Below, piece after piece: positions 47,091 through 57,667 of a stretch of 64,000 bases of DNA. Numbering within the stretch: the first letter of the stretch is position 1; each line of letters opens with the position of its first letter. The notes beneath the pieces were generated by a model. It searched no databases and was not told the DNA's origin. It saw only the letters and a list, made by a program, of their open reading frames with translations. The stretch spans positions 131,511,129-131,575,128 of the forward strand of contig CP136064.1 of NCBI GenBank assembly GCA_032622095.1. The letters are read 5' to 3'. This stretch comes from Siphonodentalium dalli (Eukaryota; Mollusca; Scaphopoda; Gadilida; Siphonodentaliidae). The translations under genes and the position numbers were made by a program.

Positions 47091-49616
47091 TAAAAAAGAA
47101 TAAAGTTCCAAAATTATCAGTTACTATATTTTTGTTTAACTTACTAATGGGATGAAGTGGGTTGAAATACTTGATGAAATGAACCTTACAGCTCTTGAGG
47201 AAAGATTGGTTTGTCCACATATACCATTTATGCAAATTAGTGAACTTCTCTCTGGGAGACAATACTCATTAAAAGGAAATGTTGTCAATGTACCAGTTGA
47301 TATACAACCAACTGTAAATTCCCTTCCAAGACCACTTGATGAACATTTCACAGTGCCTGTCAAACGTAAAAAGAGAATTTCCAACAAAAAAGTGATTATA
47401 CTGAAAATGTTCGACCTCTTGCAGTACTTTATAATAGTGCATTGCAATGGCTCATGTAAAACAGCAATTAACCTTTACAAAGATTCTGAAATATCAATAA
47501 AGACTGAATCAGTAATATAAACAACAATGAGGAGATAGTTTTGATGAACTTACTTACAGCAGCAAATACCACTACACCACAAACTAATAACACTAAAAGT
47601 CGGACCTCACACAACAAAGAAGACAATTCAAATGACTCTGATTATGACCACTTCAGTGAGATTGAAACTGCCAAAACATATGCTGGTAATCCATATACAC
47701 TTATCAAAGATATTTGCATGGCTAACAAATGTGATGAGGTTTGCTCCTGGTGAGGGACAACACCCAGTTAGTCTTTATCAAGATACAAATGCTGAAACTC
47801 TTTGCTTTCCAACAATATTCTGTGGTCAAACATGAATAGAAAACTCTTGAGAGTCTTGAACAAGTTCATTACAGCGACATTGTCAAATGGTAATTAAGAA
47901 GTGCTGATAGACGAGCTGCTCAATGTGTACCAAATATATTTTCAAACTTTAAAAGTTAAAAAAGAAACAGGCAAGTGATAAAGTTCAGGGTTTCAATGAG
48001 AAAATGTGAAACTAAAGGAAACAAATTTACAGCTGCTCAAATTAGAAATAAAAAAATGTTCATGACCGAGTCCAATTAGATGTAGGTTACCACATATTCA
48101 AACAGTTAAGAAACTCACCAGCATATCTTGAAGCTAAAATGAAAGTAGAGTTTGCCATGAGAAGACAATTAGGCTTACCTACATGATTCGTGTCACTAAG
48201 TGCTGCTGATACTCATGGGAAACGTTTATTGAAGACTTTATTTGAACTTTGGTGGAAAAAATTATTAATGACTAGCTCATGTGCCAGACTTCGTCTGGGC
48301 TATTTAGGGATTTCTTTGTGATCACCTCCGTCTGGGCAGAATATACAGCATCTGGGCAAACTATTGTTCGATCGGTCCAGAAACATGCCTATATGAGCTA
48401 GGTCAAGAGCAAAAGATGCATGAGAAATTGGACATGCACATACCAAATCTATAACACATGTATACATGCATACAGACAGACAGAAGTTCAAAAATATATA
48501 ATAGACTAGCAGGTTAGCCCGCCACTGCCGTGGTTGGTCAGAAACATGACATTTTTAATTTAATTTTTTGTTTTTCAATGAGTTAATTCTGCCTTTCTAA
48601 TCAAGAGAAATTATGGTACCCGTCCCTAAAAGAGGTATGATTAAATGATGGTACCCGTCCCTAGGGTGGAAAAACTGACCCGATGAAATTCTCCCCCTTC
48701 CTAAGAACGACAGACATAAGAATCACACGACACGCATTTTTTGTTTTTCAATGAGTTAATTCTGCCTTTTTAATCAAGAGAAACGGCTACCCTAAAAAAA
48801 GAGGTATGATTCGATGAAAATCTCCCCCGTTCCTAGGAACGACAGACATAAGAATCACACGACACGCATTTGTTGTTTTCCAATGAGTTAATTCTGCCTT
48901 TTTAATCAAGATAAATGCATTCCGCCGTTCCGGTGCATTTTGCATCCGTAGTTTCGTACTCATAGGTGACCATTTAGCAACGCCGATGGCAATAAAGAGC
49001 GTTACTCGGTTAACAATGCCAAATTTGGTCAATATAAAGAGCGTGACTGCCTTAACCCCCGCAGTGCCGAGGACGGTGATCTTGATGATTGGGAGTGGAG
49101 AATGAGTGCTCAGAGCTTCTCCAAAACACATATATTTACGTAGTTCTCAAAATATATAGTAGATAATGATTTTGACAAAATGACTTGGGAAGATAAAACA
49201 AAACTCATTCAAAAAGATCCTATAAATAACATGTGCTCATTAATTTGATAACATGAGTCCCAAGAATTCATCAGTACTGTTCTCAAAAGTACTCTCACAC
49301 ACAAATTGGTAAAGTGACCGAAAGGTATCCAAGAACAGAGTTCCAAAATCGAGGTAGTGGCCACATACATTCATTGATTTGGATAGATGGTGTTCCTATA
49401 TATGACAAAAACAATATTGATGAAGAAATATCATTTGTTGACAAACATTTGACTTGCTCTAGTGCAGATAATACTTTGGAGAGCCTTATAAAACTTCAGG
49501 GACACAAACACACAAAACCTTGTCGAAAGAAGCAGAAAGCTATAATGCTGTTTTGGTTCCCTCCCCACCTATGCCAAAGACAATGATTCTAACACCTCTA
49601 GAACATCTAAATGAAT
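47091..49616 (+). pseudogene. Decayed Helitron Rep/helicase gene, N-terminal and Rep part
   Basis: Fragments in several frames match the Helitron replication initiator in order: KKNKVPKLSVT (47091), ALEERLVCPHIPFMQISELL and GNVVNVPVDIQPTVNSLPRP (47190-47340), FAPGEGQHPVSLYQD and FPTIFCGQ (47745-47835), GYHIFKQLRNSPAYLEAKMK (48085-48150), RRQLGLPT...SLSAADT (48160-48215), then after an insertion VDNDFDKMTWEDKTKLIQKD (49159), and the Rep HUH block EFQNRGSGHIHSLIWIDGVP with HIH at 49362-49370, and PPMPKTMILTPLEHL (about 49570-49613). Helitrons move by rolling-circle replication using this HUH nuclease and a helicase; no helicase part is visible here. Many stops and frameshifts: not functional. 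Confidence 0.87.
48268..49156. mobile_element. Insertion inside the Helitron relic (about 0.89 kb)
   Basis: Separates FELWWKK from VDNDFDKM in the Helitron protein. Contains CAGACTTCGTCTGGGC near its left end, TAATAGACTAGCAGGTTAGC at 48500, three copies of TTCAATGAGTTAATTCTGCC (about 48576, 48748, 48880) and AATAAAGAGCG at 48991 with a variant at 49032. No TIRs or target duplication found, so the class is unknown. Confidence 0.6.
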
Positions 49617-51349
49617 AAGGAGAAGCATAATTTTCTATAAATTTGCCGCCATTTTGACTGCCACCATTAGTAACCATTTCTGGTCATAATGAGATTGCAT
49701 TTTGTTGGTAATACATCCACTGGATTAACTTCTTCAGATCTGTTCATTTCATATTAAAATATGTCTAGAAACCAAATCGAGTTTTCGATGAGATATACTG
49801 CGTTATTTAAAAAAAAATAAGGGATTTTAAGTAGCTGAAAACAAATGAACAACAAATCTCACTGCCCAAGTCACTGGAAATGGATTTAGAAGATATGAGT
49901 GAAAATGTTTCTATTTTCCAATTCCGGTCACTATTTTGGCAGCCATCTGGCTATTGTAGAACCAATTTTTCCTGTATAATGTAGTAGAATGTAATAGCTT
50001 CCCAATAATGTATACATTATATAAGATATTGTCTCCCAACAAAATGGATCAAACTGACTTATTTCATATTTTGTAACATGTTGGATGCCATCTCGGATTC
50101 TATGAAATGCTCAAGGGTGTGAACCCCACATACCCCCAAAAATTGAAGCACATGCCATCCGGAATCACAATCTGCTGAGGAAAAAACTTTTAACAGAGAG
50201 TTGTTACTTACCCCTACAATTGGCCCTTTGCTTCTGGACTTATACTTCTGAGATTCATATCATATGATAATCTATTGAAGCTGGTTGGCAGACATTGACT
50301 TTCCCGAAAAAGACCATGTGGCCAACAAGTTGCTGGAAAACCTGTGGCATGTGCGCAGACAAAGTTGACCATGAATTTGATATATTTTTGGGCTATCATC
50401 TGGTATTTACTGGACAATAAATCAATGATCTGTTAATCCATACATATAATTCTGTTAGAAAATTATGGATTTAAATAGGAATGCATAATCACGTGCCCTG
50501 AATATTAACTTTGATAAAATAGTCCAGTTGACATTTCATAAATAGTAATTCAGCAATTAGGATTAGAATAATTGTTGCCGCTGGATCCAAATTTTCTCTT
50601 GCCAAAAATCAAAGTAACAATAAATATCTTAAGCGACACCAGAAATTACATTTAATGTTTCTAAGACAGTTGTCAAACTTTAAGTATCTGTCATCACAGC
50701 AATCATTGCATACATATTATTTTGTCTTCTGTTTTAGTTGGCTACAAAGCACACAAAGGGGATTAACTGTATAAACAATTTTGCTAATTACCTTTTGCTG
50801 TTTCATGCAAAGTGTCTACCTTGAGAACCTATTACAAACAATTTATTTACACCAGCCTCAATGAAATAAATACAGCACATTATATTTACTGACTGCCATA
50901 TTTTAACCGAGGTTGATTAACTTTTTGATGTCAGTTGATATATACAGAAAGATATTACCGTTTTGTCAAAATGTTTGCCAAATGAAATTTTGTTTTGCCA
51001 AATGAAAATATGTTTTCCCATTGGCAAGTGACAGCCCAAACCCTGATTAGATTGATATGATTTTACCATGACATGCACATGTATATTGTTAACAGGGTTG
51101 TCTTCTGTTCATAGTAGTAGATGATAAATTCAGTGAAATATCTAAATATTATGTATATAGCATGTAACCAGGTGTTACTTGGTTGGAATTTCAAAATCTG
51201 CATATGATGGGCCAAAATCATGGCCCTATCCTAGGTTCTTCGGACCACATTTTAACCTTGGCGGAAACCCTGATCAGGGTATCATTTGACCATAAGCCGT
51301 TGCCATTGCTGATAACCGTTTCATCACTAAACATTTAATTTTTTTATAG
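49617..51349. other. No recognised gene
   Basis: End of intron B. AT-rich sequence without a family match. Helitron helicase motifs were looked for and not seen. Confidence 0.45.
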
Positions 51350-51471
51350 GTGAAACCATGGACCCAGAGGCCTTGATTATAGTAGTAAGACCGATTGAAG
51401 AAGGCAGTACTAAATATGACATGATTTATTTCAAAGATGGATTGGATGCTGAGAAATGTGTAAGTTACTAG
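51350..51471 (+). CDS. TPT1: TCTP last coding exon
   Basis: The acceptor is TTTTTTTATAG ending at 51349. The exon reads GETMDPEALIIVV, then RPIEEGSTKYDMIYFKDGLD and AEKC, matching the TCTP C-terminus (GENMNPDGM...FKDGLEMEKC). The usual YREDGVTP stretch is RPIEEGST here, so the protein is diverged. Two endings are possible: read-through adds VSY and stops at TAG 51469-51471, or splicing at TGT|GTAAGT (51460) puts the stop in a further exon. The consensus donor directly after the family's usual last residue (Cys) favours splicing. The three visible exons total 405 coding bases (135 codons) up to Cys. Confidence 0.88.
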
Positions 51472-51683
51472 TACCACGTTTCAGTCCTTCGATTTTGAGG
51501 CGCACAATTGCTCTGGCGCGCCATAGTGTGCGTCTGGAATTGAAAAGTATCACTCAAAAAGTTGTGCACCCCATGATATTGGTTAAGTTTTCTTAATGAT
51601 TTAATAAAATGCAAAACAGTAATGGTTGGGATAAGAACGATCGTCGTAGAAGTCATAGCATCAAAGGTTATACACTGGAGTGT

Positions 51684-54600
51684 TTTTTTAGCTCACCTGA
51701 GACGAAGTCTCCGGTGGAGCTATAGTCATCACTCCTCGTCCGTCCGTCCGTCCGTCCGTCCATCCGTCCGTCCGTCAACAATTCTTTGAACATCTTCTCC
51801 TCTGAAACCGGAAGACCGAATTGGTTCATATTTGGTGTGGATGTTCCCTAGGTGACTCTCATTCAGATTTGTTCAAATGAGGTCACTGGGTCAAATAGTT
51901 GCGAAACCAGGGCCATAACTCTATTCCTCCACAGTAATTCTTACAACGACTTCTTGTCCATAACCATTGTGCCTATTTAGCTAATATTTGGTATGGAGGG
52001 CCCTTGGGTGACTGGTGTTCAGATTTGTTCAAATGAGGTCACCCGGTCAATTAGTTGAGAAACCAGGGCCATAACTCATAGTAATTCTTACAATGACTTC
52101 TTCTACAAAAATATTTGCCCGAATTAGCTTATATTTGGTACTGAGGGACCTTGGGTGACTGGGAATCAGATTTGTTCAAATTGGGTCACTGGGTCAATTA
52201 GGGGCAGAGCCAGGGACATAACTCTAAAAACCAAAAAATAACATTTTTGCATTTTGATCATATTTGGTGTGGATGTTCCCTCGGTGACTGTCATTAAGAT
52301 TTGTTCAAATGAGGTCACTGTGTCAAACAGTTGTGAAACCAGGGCCATAACTATATTCCTCCTTGGTAATTCTTATAACGACTTCTTGTCAACAACCATT
52401 ATGCCGATTTAGTTTATATTTGGTATGTGGGGTCATTGAATGACTGGGGTTCAGATTTGTTCAAATGGGGTCACTGGGTCAAATAATGGTGGAGCCAGGG
52501 CCATAATTCCCCAAAAAATAATTAAAAATTCAGGAATTCCTTGATCAATTTAACATACAAAAAAAATATCACCCCCCCCCCCCCCCCCCCCACATGACCC
52601 AGAACCCCACCCTGCCCCCAACCAACAGCATTCCACCCTATCTCATATCCTAACTCACAGGTAAATAAAGTTTGTTTTTTGTTAAATTCCCATTACAAGG
52701 CAACTCTCCTATGAACTGATAGACACATGGCAAGGCAGATAGAGAGATAAAGATAGCTTCTGCAGCCTTAGGCAGAGTCCCCAGGGAGTGTATTCATGTC
52801 ATCCATAATTTAAATGAGATTAATGGTGTTATCAATGAAGCACCCTTGTTGTTTACATTATCACTCAGTGGTCATTAAAATCAGATTAATTTCATTTTCT
52901 CAGAGTGCCTGGCATTTGGAGAATGAGGTTCCCAGAGGGTGAATTTAGTGACGCTATCCTACACAGCAGGCTAGCATAACCAAATACACCCTCTGATAAC
53001 CTTATTCCGCTTAGGCCTCATCTTCTGGGAAGTATCTAGAGTCTCAATATCTCATTCTGCTTAGGCCTCATCTTCTGGGAAGCATCTATAGTATCAAATT
53101 TACATTGTTGTTAGTTAAATTTCCCTTCTAGGAAGTTTCTGTATCCCTTAATTTGCAGAAGATAAAATTCATGATTGAGGTGCCCAATGGGTGAACATCA
53201 CCAATTTCAACTGGGGAACTTCAATCTTATTCTAGGTCTTCCATAGCAGTTGAGGGCCTTATCAGAATGAGGTCCCCAGAGGGTGAATTTAGTGATACTA
53301 GCCCGCTGTGCAGGATAGCCTCACTAAATTCACCCTCTGGGTACCTCATTCTGCAAATAACAGACAGACTATTTCAAAGCTTGATTCAAGGCTAGCATCA
53401 CCAAATTCACCATTTGGGGACCCCATTCTGCTTAGGCCTCATCTTCGGGGAAGTATCTATAGTATCAAATTTACATTGTTGTTAGTTAAATTTCCCTTCT
53501 AGGAAGTTTCTATATCCCCTAATTTGCAGAAGATAAAATTCATAATTGAGGGGCCCAATGGGTGAACATCACCAACTTCAACTGGGGAAATTCAATTTTA
53601 TTCTAGGTCTTCCATAGCAGTTGAGGACTTTATCAGAATGAGGTCCCCAGAGGGTGAATTTAGCGTCACTAAATTCACCCTCTGGGGACCTCACTCTGCA
53701 AATGACAGACACACTATCACACTATTTCAAGGCTTGTTGTATAATACATTGTGTTGCTTGAGGCCAGGCATACACAATGTAGGAACAGACACGCTTTTTG
53801 TGATGCTATCCGGCACAGCAGGCTAGCATCACCAAATTCACCCTCTGGTGACCTCATTCTGCTTAGGCCTCATCTTCTGGGAAGTATCTATAGTATCAAA
53901 TTTACATTGTTGTTAGTTAAATTTCCCTTCTAGGAAGTTTCTATATCCCCTAATTTGCAGAAGATAAAATTCATAAATGAGGTGCCCAATGGGTGAATAT
54001 CACCAACTTCAACTGGGGAACTTAATTTTTATCCTTATCAGATTTGTGAAAATGGGATCACAAAGTCAAATAAGGCCAGAGCAAGAGACTTAACTATTTC
54101 ACTACATAGTAATTCTTAAAATATGTTTGCAAGAACTAGTTGGCTTATATAGAATGGAATGTTCTTCCTTGACTGCAATTCAGATTTTTTTAATGGGGTC
54201 ACCTGGTCAAATAGGGGCCAAGCGAAGGACAGTTTCCCTCTTAATATGCTTCCTTCACAAGGACTATCAGGTCTATTTAACTGATATTTATGATATGTAT
54301 GAAGGGTTCTTTGGTGTCTGGGATTCAAATTTATTCAGATGGGGTCACCCGGTTAAATAGGGTGGGACCAGGGACATAACTATATGTCTCTATAGTAATT
54401 CTTAAAATGTCTTCTCAAGGGATTTTGGACTATTTAGCTTACATATAGTATGGAGGAATCAGGAAGATCCTTTAGTGACTGAGATACAGATTTGTTAAAA
54501 TGAGGTCAACCTGTCAAGAAATGGCAGTCTATGGGGAGTTAACACTTTTGTGTCCAATAAAATCATAGAAATACCAAATTCATTAAAACATCTACCTTGG

Positions 54601-55020
54601 AACCACCTGACTGATTGGTCTGACATACAAGTATTGTGTTTTGGGTCCATGGATAATTGGGCTTCAAACATGTTTAAATGGTTTTAGAAAAAGGCGCTTG
54701 TGAGATTGGAAATTTCCAACAATTGAGAAAGTTTGAGGTGTCGGTTGTGAAATTCCAACCTAAGACTTGGGAGTCTGGATCCCGGTCGGGAGGGGACTTG
54801 TTGAGCTGGAGGAGGGGGGTGATCAGTAGTGTACAGTTGGCAATTTCAAGGTGGTTTTTTACCAAGCTACATACTTGAAGTCTCTCTAGCCACATATCCT
54901 GTTTAAATCTACTTCTTTTAAAGTGATTATGAAAAGTGCTGACTGTTTTGGTCTCCAGAGTCCCAGTCTTATCAGTCTTTGCAGTCTGGTGAGCGACCCC
55001 ACAGTCATTGACTGTCTTGT
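51684..55020 (+). repeat. AGCTCACC-family repeat, longest copy (3.3 kb)
   Basis: TTTTTTAGCTCACCTGAGAC at the 5' end and TCATTGACTGTCTTGTT at the 3' end. Includes a (CCGT)n microsatellite at 51735-51775, the GATTTGTTCAAAT unit at about 51862, 52020, 52168, 52297 and 52450, a poly-C run near 52573, several palindromic blocks at 52920-53870, and a 3' part collinear with 44389-44490. It starts about 210 bp after the last TCTP codon. No gene. Confidence 0.78.
53634..53700. repeat. 66-bp palindrome, one of several in the family
   Basis: GAATGAGGTCCCCAGAGGGT ... ACCCTCTGGGGACCTCACTC with the centre AATTTAGCGTCACTAAATT. Longer-looped versions occur at 42812-42902, 43109-43190, 52922-53013, 53267-53350 and 53805-53870. 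Confidence 0.8.
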
Positions 55021-55267
55021 TTAACCCATTAGGCCATAATAAAAAAATTCCTATCACCAGCGCCTGCCCCTATATTTTGGTGCCGCCCCATTTTTTTTTA
55101 TTATGGGGTTTCTTTAAATACAGAGGGACGCCGATAAAAATCGCATCAGAAAAGAGCGGTTCGCGAAAGTACGGTACGAAAAAGCGCAGTACGTTTTTTC
55201 GTTTTTTAATATCACCCTATTTTGAATTATCGACGCAATTAAATGTTCATGTTTATATAAATTCAAA

Positions 55268-55453
55268 ATGGTATTTGCGTGTTTGCAATGCACGAACAAC
55301 TTAAAAACTGTAAAAGAGTGGTATGGGTGCCCACTGCCGGATGAAATGACATTATCAGAGGTTTTCCACAAATTTAGCGGTGGAGAACTTGATGGGACTG
55401 CACCCGTTGAATCGGTCACATCGATTCTAAACGTCTGGATACAGATAGGATAG
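55268..55453 (+). CDS. Small unrecognised ORF (61 aa)
   Basis: MVFACLQCTNNLKTVKEWYG, then CPLPDEMTLSEVFHKFSGGE, ending VTSILNVWIQIG. The composition is balanced and protein-like, with a CLQC pair, and it is the best such frame between the repeats here. AAA precedes the ATG. It could be a first exon, a microprotein or chance. No family is recognised, and it overlaps a minus-strand frame of similar length. Confidence 0.22.
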   Translation: MVFACLQCTNNLKTVKEWYGCPLPDEMTLSEVFHKFSGGELDGTAPVESVTSILNVWIQIG

Positions 55454-56383
55454 TATGATCAACCACATACATGTAAATGGAACTGAGTGTCCATTTGATA
55501 CTTGGTGTCTATGTATTAAAAGTAATATGGTTTTGAAAACAATTACCCGAACTTTGATCAATACCCTATTTGCATGCATATAAATAATCTGCTTGAACGA
55601 CACCGATAATTTATTGCTCTACCATGGAAAGCTTCAAGACTGTAGACCTGATTTTCTTGATAGAGTCCTCAGTAGGACATGAATCACATGATCCATCTAT
55701 GCCAGTTATATTTGTCAGTAATCAGTAAACTTGTTTTCCCCCTTACTGGCACATACACATGTAACCCCCTATCTGTGTCCGTATCTATTGGCAAAAGGCC
55801 TCTAGTGACATACATGTACATTGACCAAGTCACATACATTGACATTTGTATTATATTTAATATTGCATATGTTCATGCCCAATTACCAGTTCATATTTCA
55901 AATAAATAAAATTATGTTCTTGAGTCAAGTCTGAAGTTATTAGTTGCATATACATGTACCATATCGTGGGTGCCAAGGTTTTATGGCGACATGCAATTGA
56001 CACTAAGGTTGACAATATTCATAATGGCATCAAATGACTTCCACCTTCAGTGGGCACTCCACATGTGTATATTGTTGATCTTTTTTCCCATTGACTGGTT
56101 TTGCAAGCAATCACTGACACATGTAACACGCGAGTCCTCCCATTTTAGGAACATGTAAATTGGTAAAAATGGTCATTTGGAATAATAAATAAAATTCCCC
56201 CCCCCCCCCCCATTTTAAAACAAAAAGTTTATGATAAACTAGGAATTTATTTATTATGGGGTCTGTGTGTACTGTGAGTGCAATGGGAGTATGCCGCAGA
56301 CAATCAAAGAGATCATCAATAGAATCAAAGAGACAACGTTGTCAAAACAGTCAAATATATTTCGTCATCGCTCAATACAGGTA
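55454..56383. other. No recognised gene
   Basis: AT-rich; a poly-C run near 56196. Short frames only. Confidence 0.4.
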
Positions 56384-57667
56384 AGGCCAAAAAAAAAAAG
56401 ATTGTATGTTTCCGATAACGGAGTGAAAAAATTAGGGTAGGTAGGTAGGGAAATTTTTATTTTTTATTTTATTTTGATATTTTTTATCCAGTTGCTGAAA
56501 TATTGAATTACTTCGACTGAAGTGACATAAAATGCCAACTTGTGTTGTGGGGAAAGTATAACTTGATAAACACAGTGGAAATAGACATTAAGATTGATGA
56601 AAGATCAAGCTTACTTCATGCTTAAGTATGTTATTTATTATTCACATACCACATTTTCATACATTTGGCTATAAACATGGTACGAAATTGATGTCACTAA
56701 CGTTTATAAGAATTTTATCCATAATACCACCATTATACCGTACTTATATTGTGATGACTACATCCCATTGTCTGGAGATAGCCAGTACATCCAACCTAGC
56801 ATGCCTGGTTTTTGGAAACGGTAGCTGTACCCCTAACATATGTGGTGATAACCTCTATACATGTATATATATATAGATACACACACCATGTCTGTTGATA
56901 GTGCTCCTACCGGTACTCTCGGGCTCCAAATGAAAGTGCAGGCCCAAATAATAGTGCAGGGGAAAAATTCCATTGAAAGTTAATAACAGTGCAGACCCAA
57001 ATAATAGCACAGTGGAAACTCTGAGCAAAACATCAACTATAGTTAAAAAATCTAAAGTACATGTACTAGTAGGTCAAGCATATGAATCAACATAGTTTGT
57101 GTCATGTAGTGTTTTATTCAATATTTAAATGTTCACATGTACGCCATATATTTGAATATGTACATGCATAAAATTATAAGCTCATCAATTTGGTATCAGA
57201 ATCATATAGAAATCTTGAGTTTGTGATGATTTCAATTTTCATAGCATCAAAATTAATAAAATTACAGACTCAAATAAGCACTGTGCAGCCTGGGGGAAAT
57301 TTTCCAAGAAAATAATAAATGCGTGCATGTTTATTTGGAACCCATGAGTATGTTCCATAAGTCCCAAACAAGGCATACAGGTAAAGCAGGCATGAGATCC
57401 ACTCTCATGAAATTAAAATTGCAAAATTCATGCCCATCAATCCACAACCCATCACACACCTGGAGCTTTTGAGACAACTGTCACTTCATGGTAATTTTTC
57501 ACAGGCATATGTTCGAAACCATGTGTTTTGCACACTAATGATCAATATTTATGAGCATTTTTTAAATTTCGGCTTTTTCTCAAAATATCCATAAAAAGAT
57601 TAGTGTCCGCGGGTTATTTTTAGGGTCGGTCGATGTACGGAAACATAGCATCTTTTTTTTTTGGCCT
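56384..57667. mobile_element. 1.3-kb element with AGGCC-A(n) termini
   Basis: AGGCCAAAAAAAAAAAGATT followed by GTATGTTTCCG at the left pairs with ACGGAAACATAGCATC and poly-T then GGCCT at the right: inverted repeats of about 33 bp. Interrupted by the TA element 56916-57348. No coding capacity or clear target duplication. Confidence 0.65.
56916..57348. mobile_element. 433-bp TA element, same family as 2926-3896
   Basis: TA + CTCTCGGGCTCCAAATGAAA at the left; TTTATTTGGAACCCATGAG + TA at the right. Subterminal phrases AAATAATAGTGCAGGGG and CAAATAATAGCACAG repeat inside the left end. Same architecture as the 971-bp element, with a different interior. Confidence 0.8.

Larger units (their letters stand above)
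19911..51349 (+). other. TCTP intron B, about 31.4 kb, transposon-filled
   Basis: Intron between the second and third visible TCTP exons, GTAAGT at 19911 and TATAG at 51349. It contains the five-level nest 22693-36165, a tandem array, a diverged repeat and a Helitron relic. An intron this long is unusual for TCTP, whose vertebrate gene is only a few kb in total. Confidence 0.85.
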
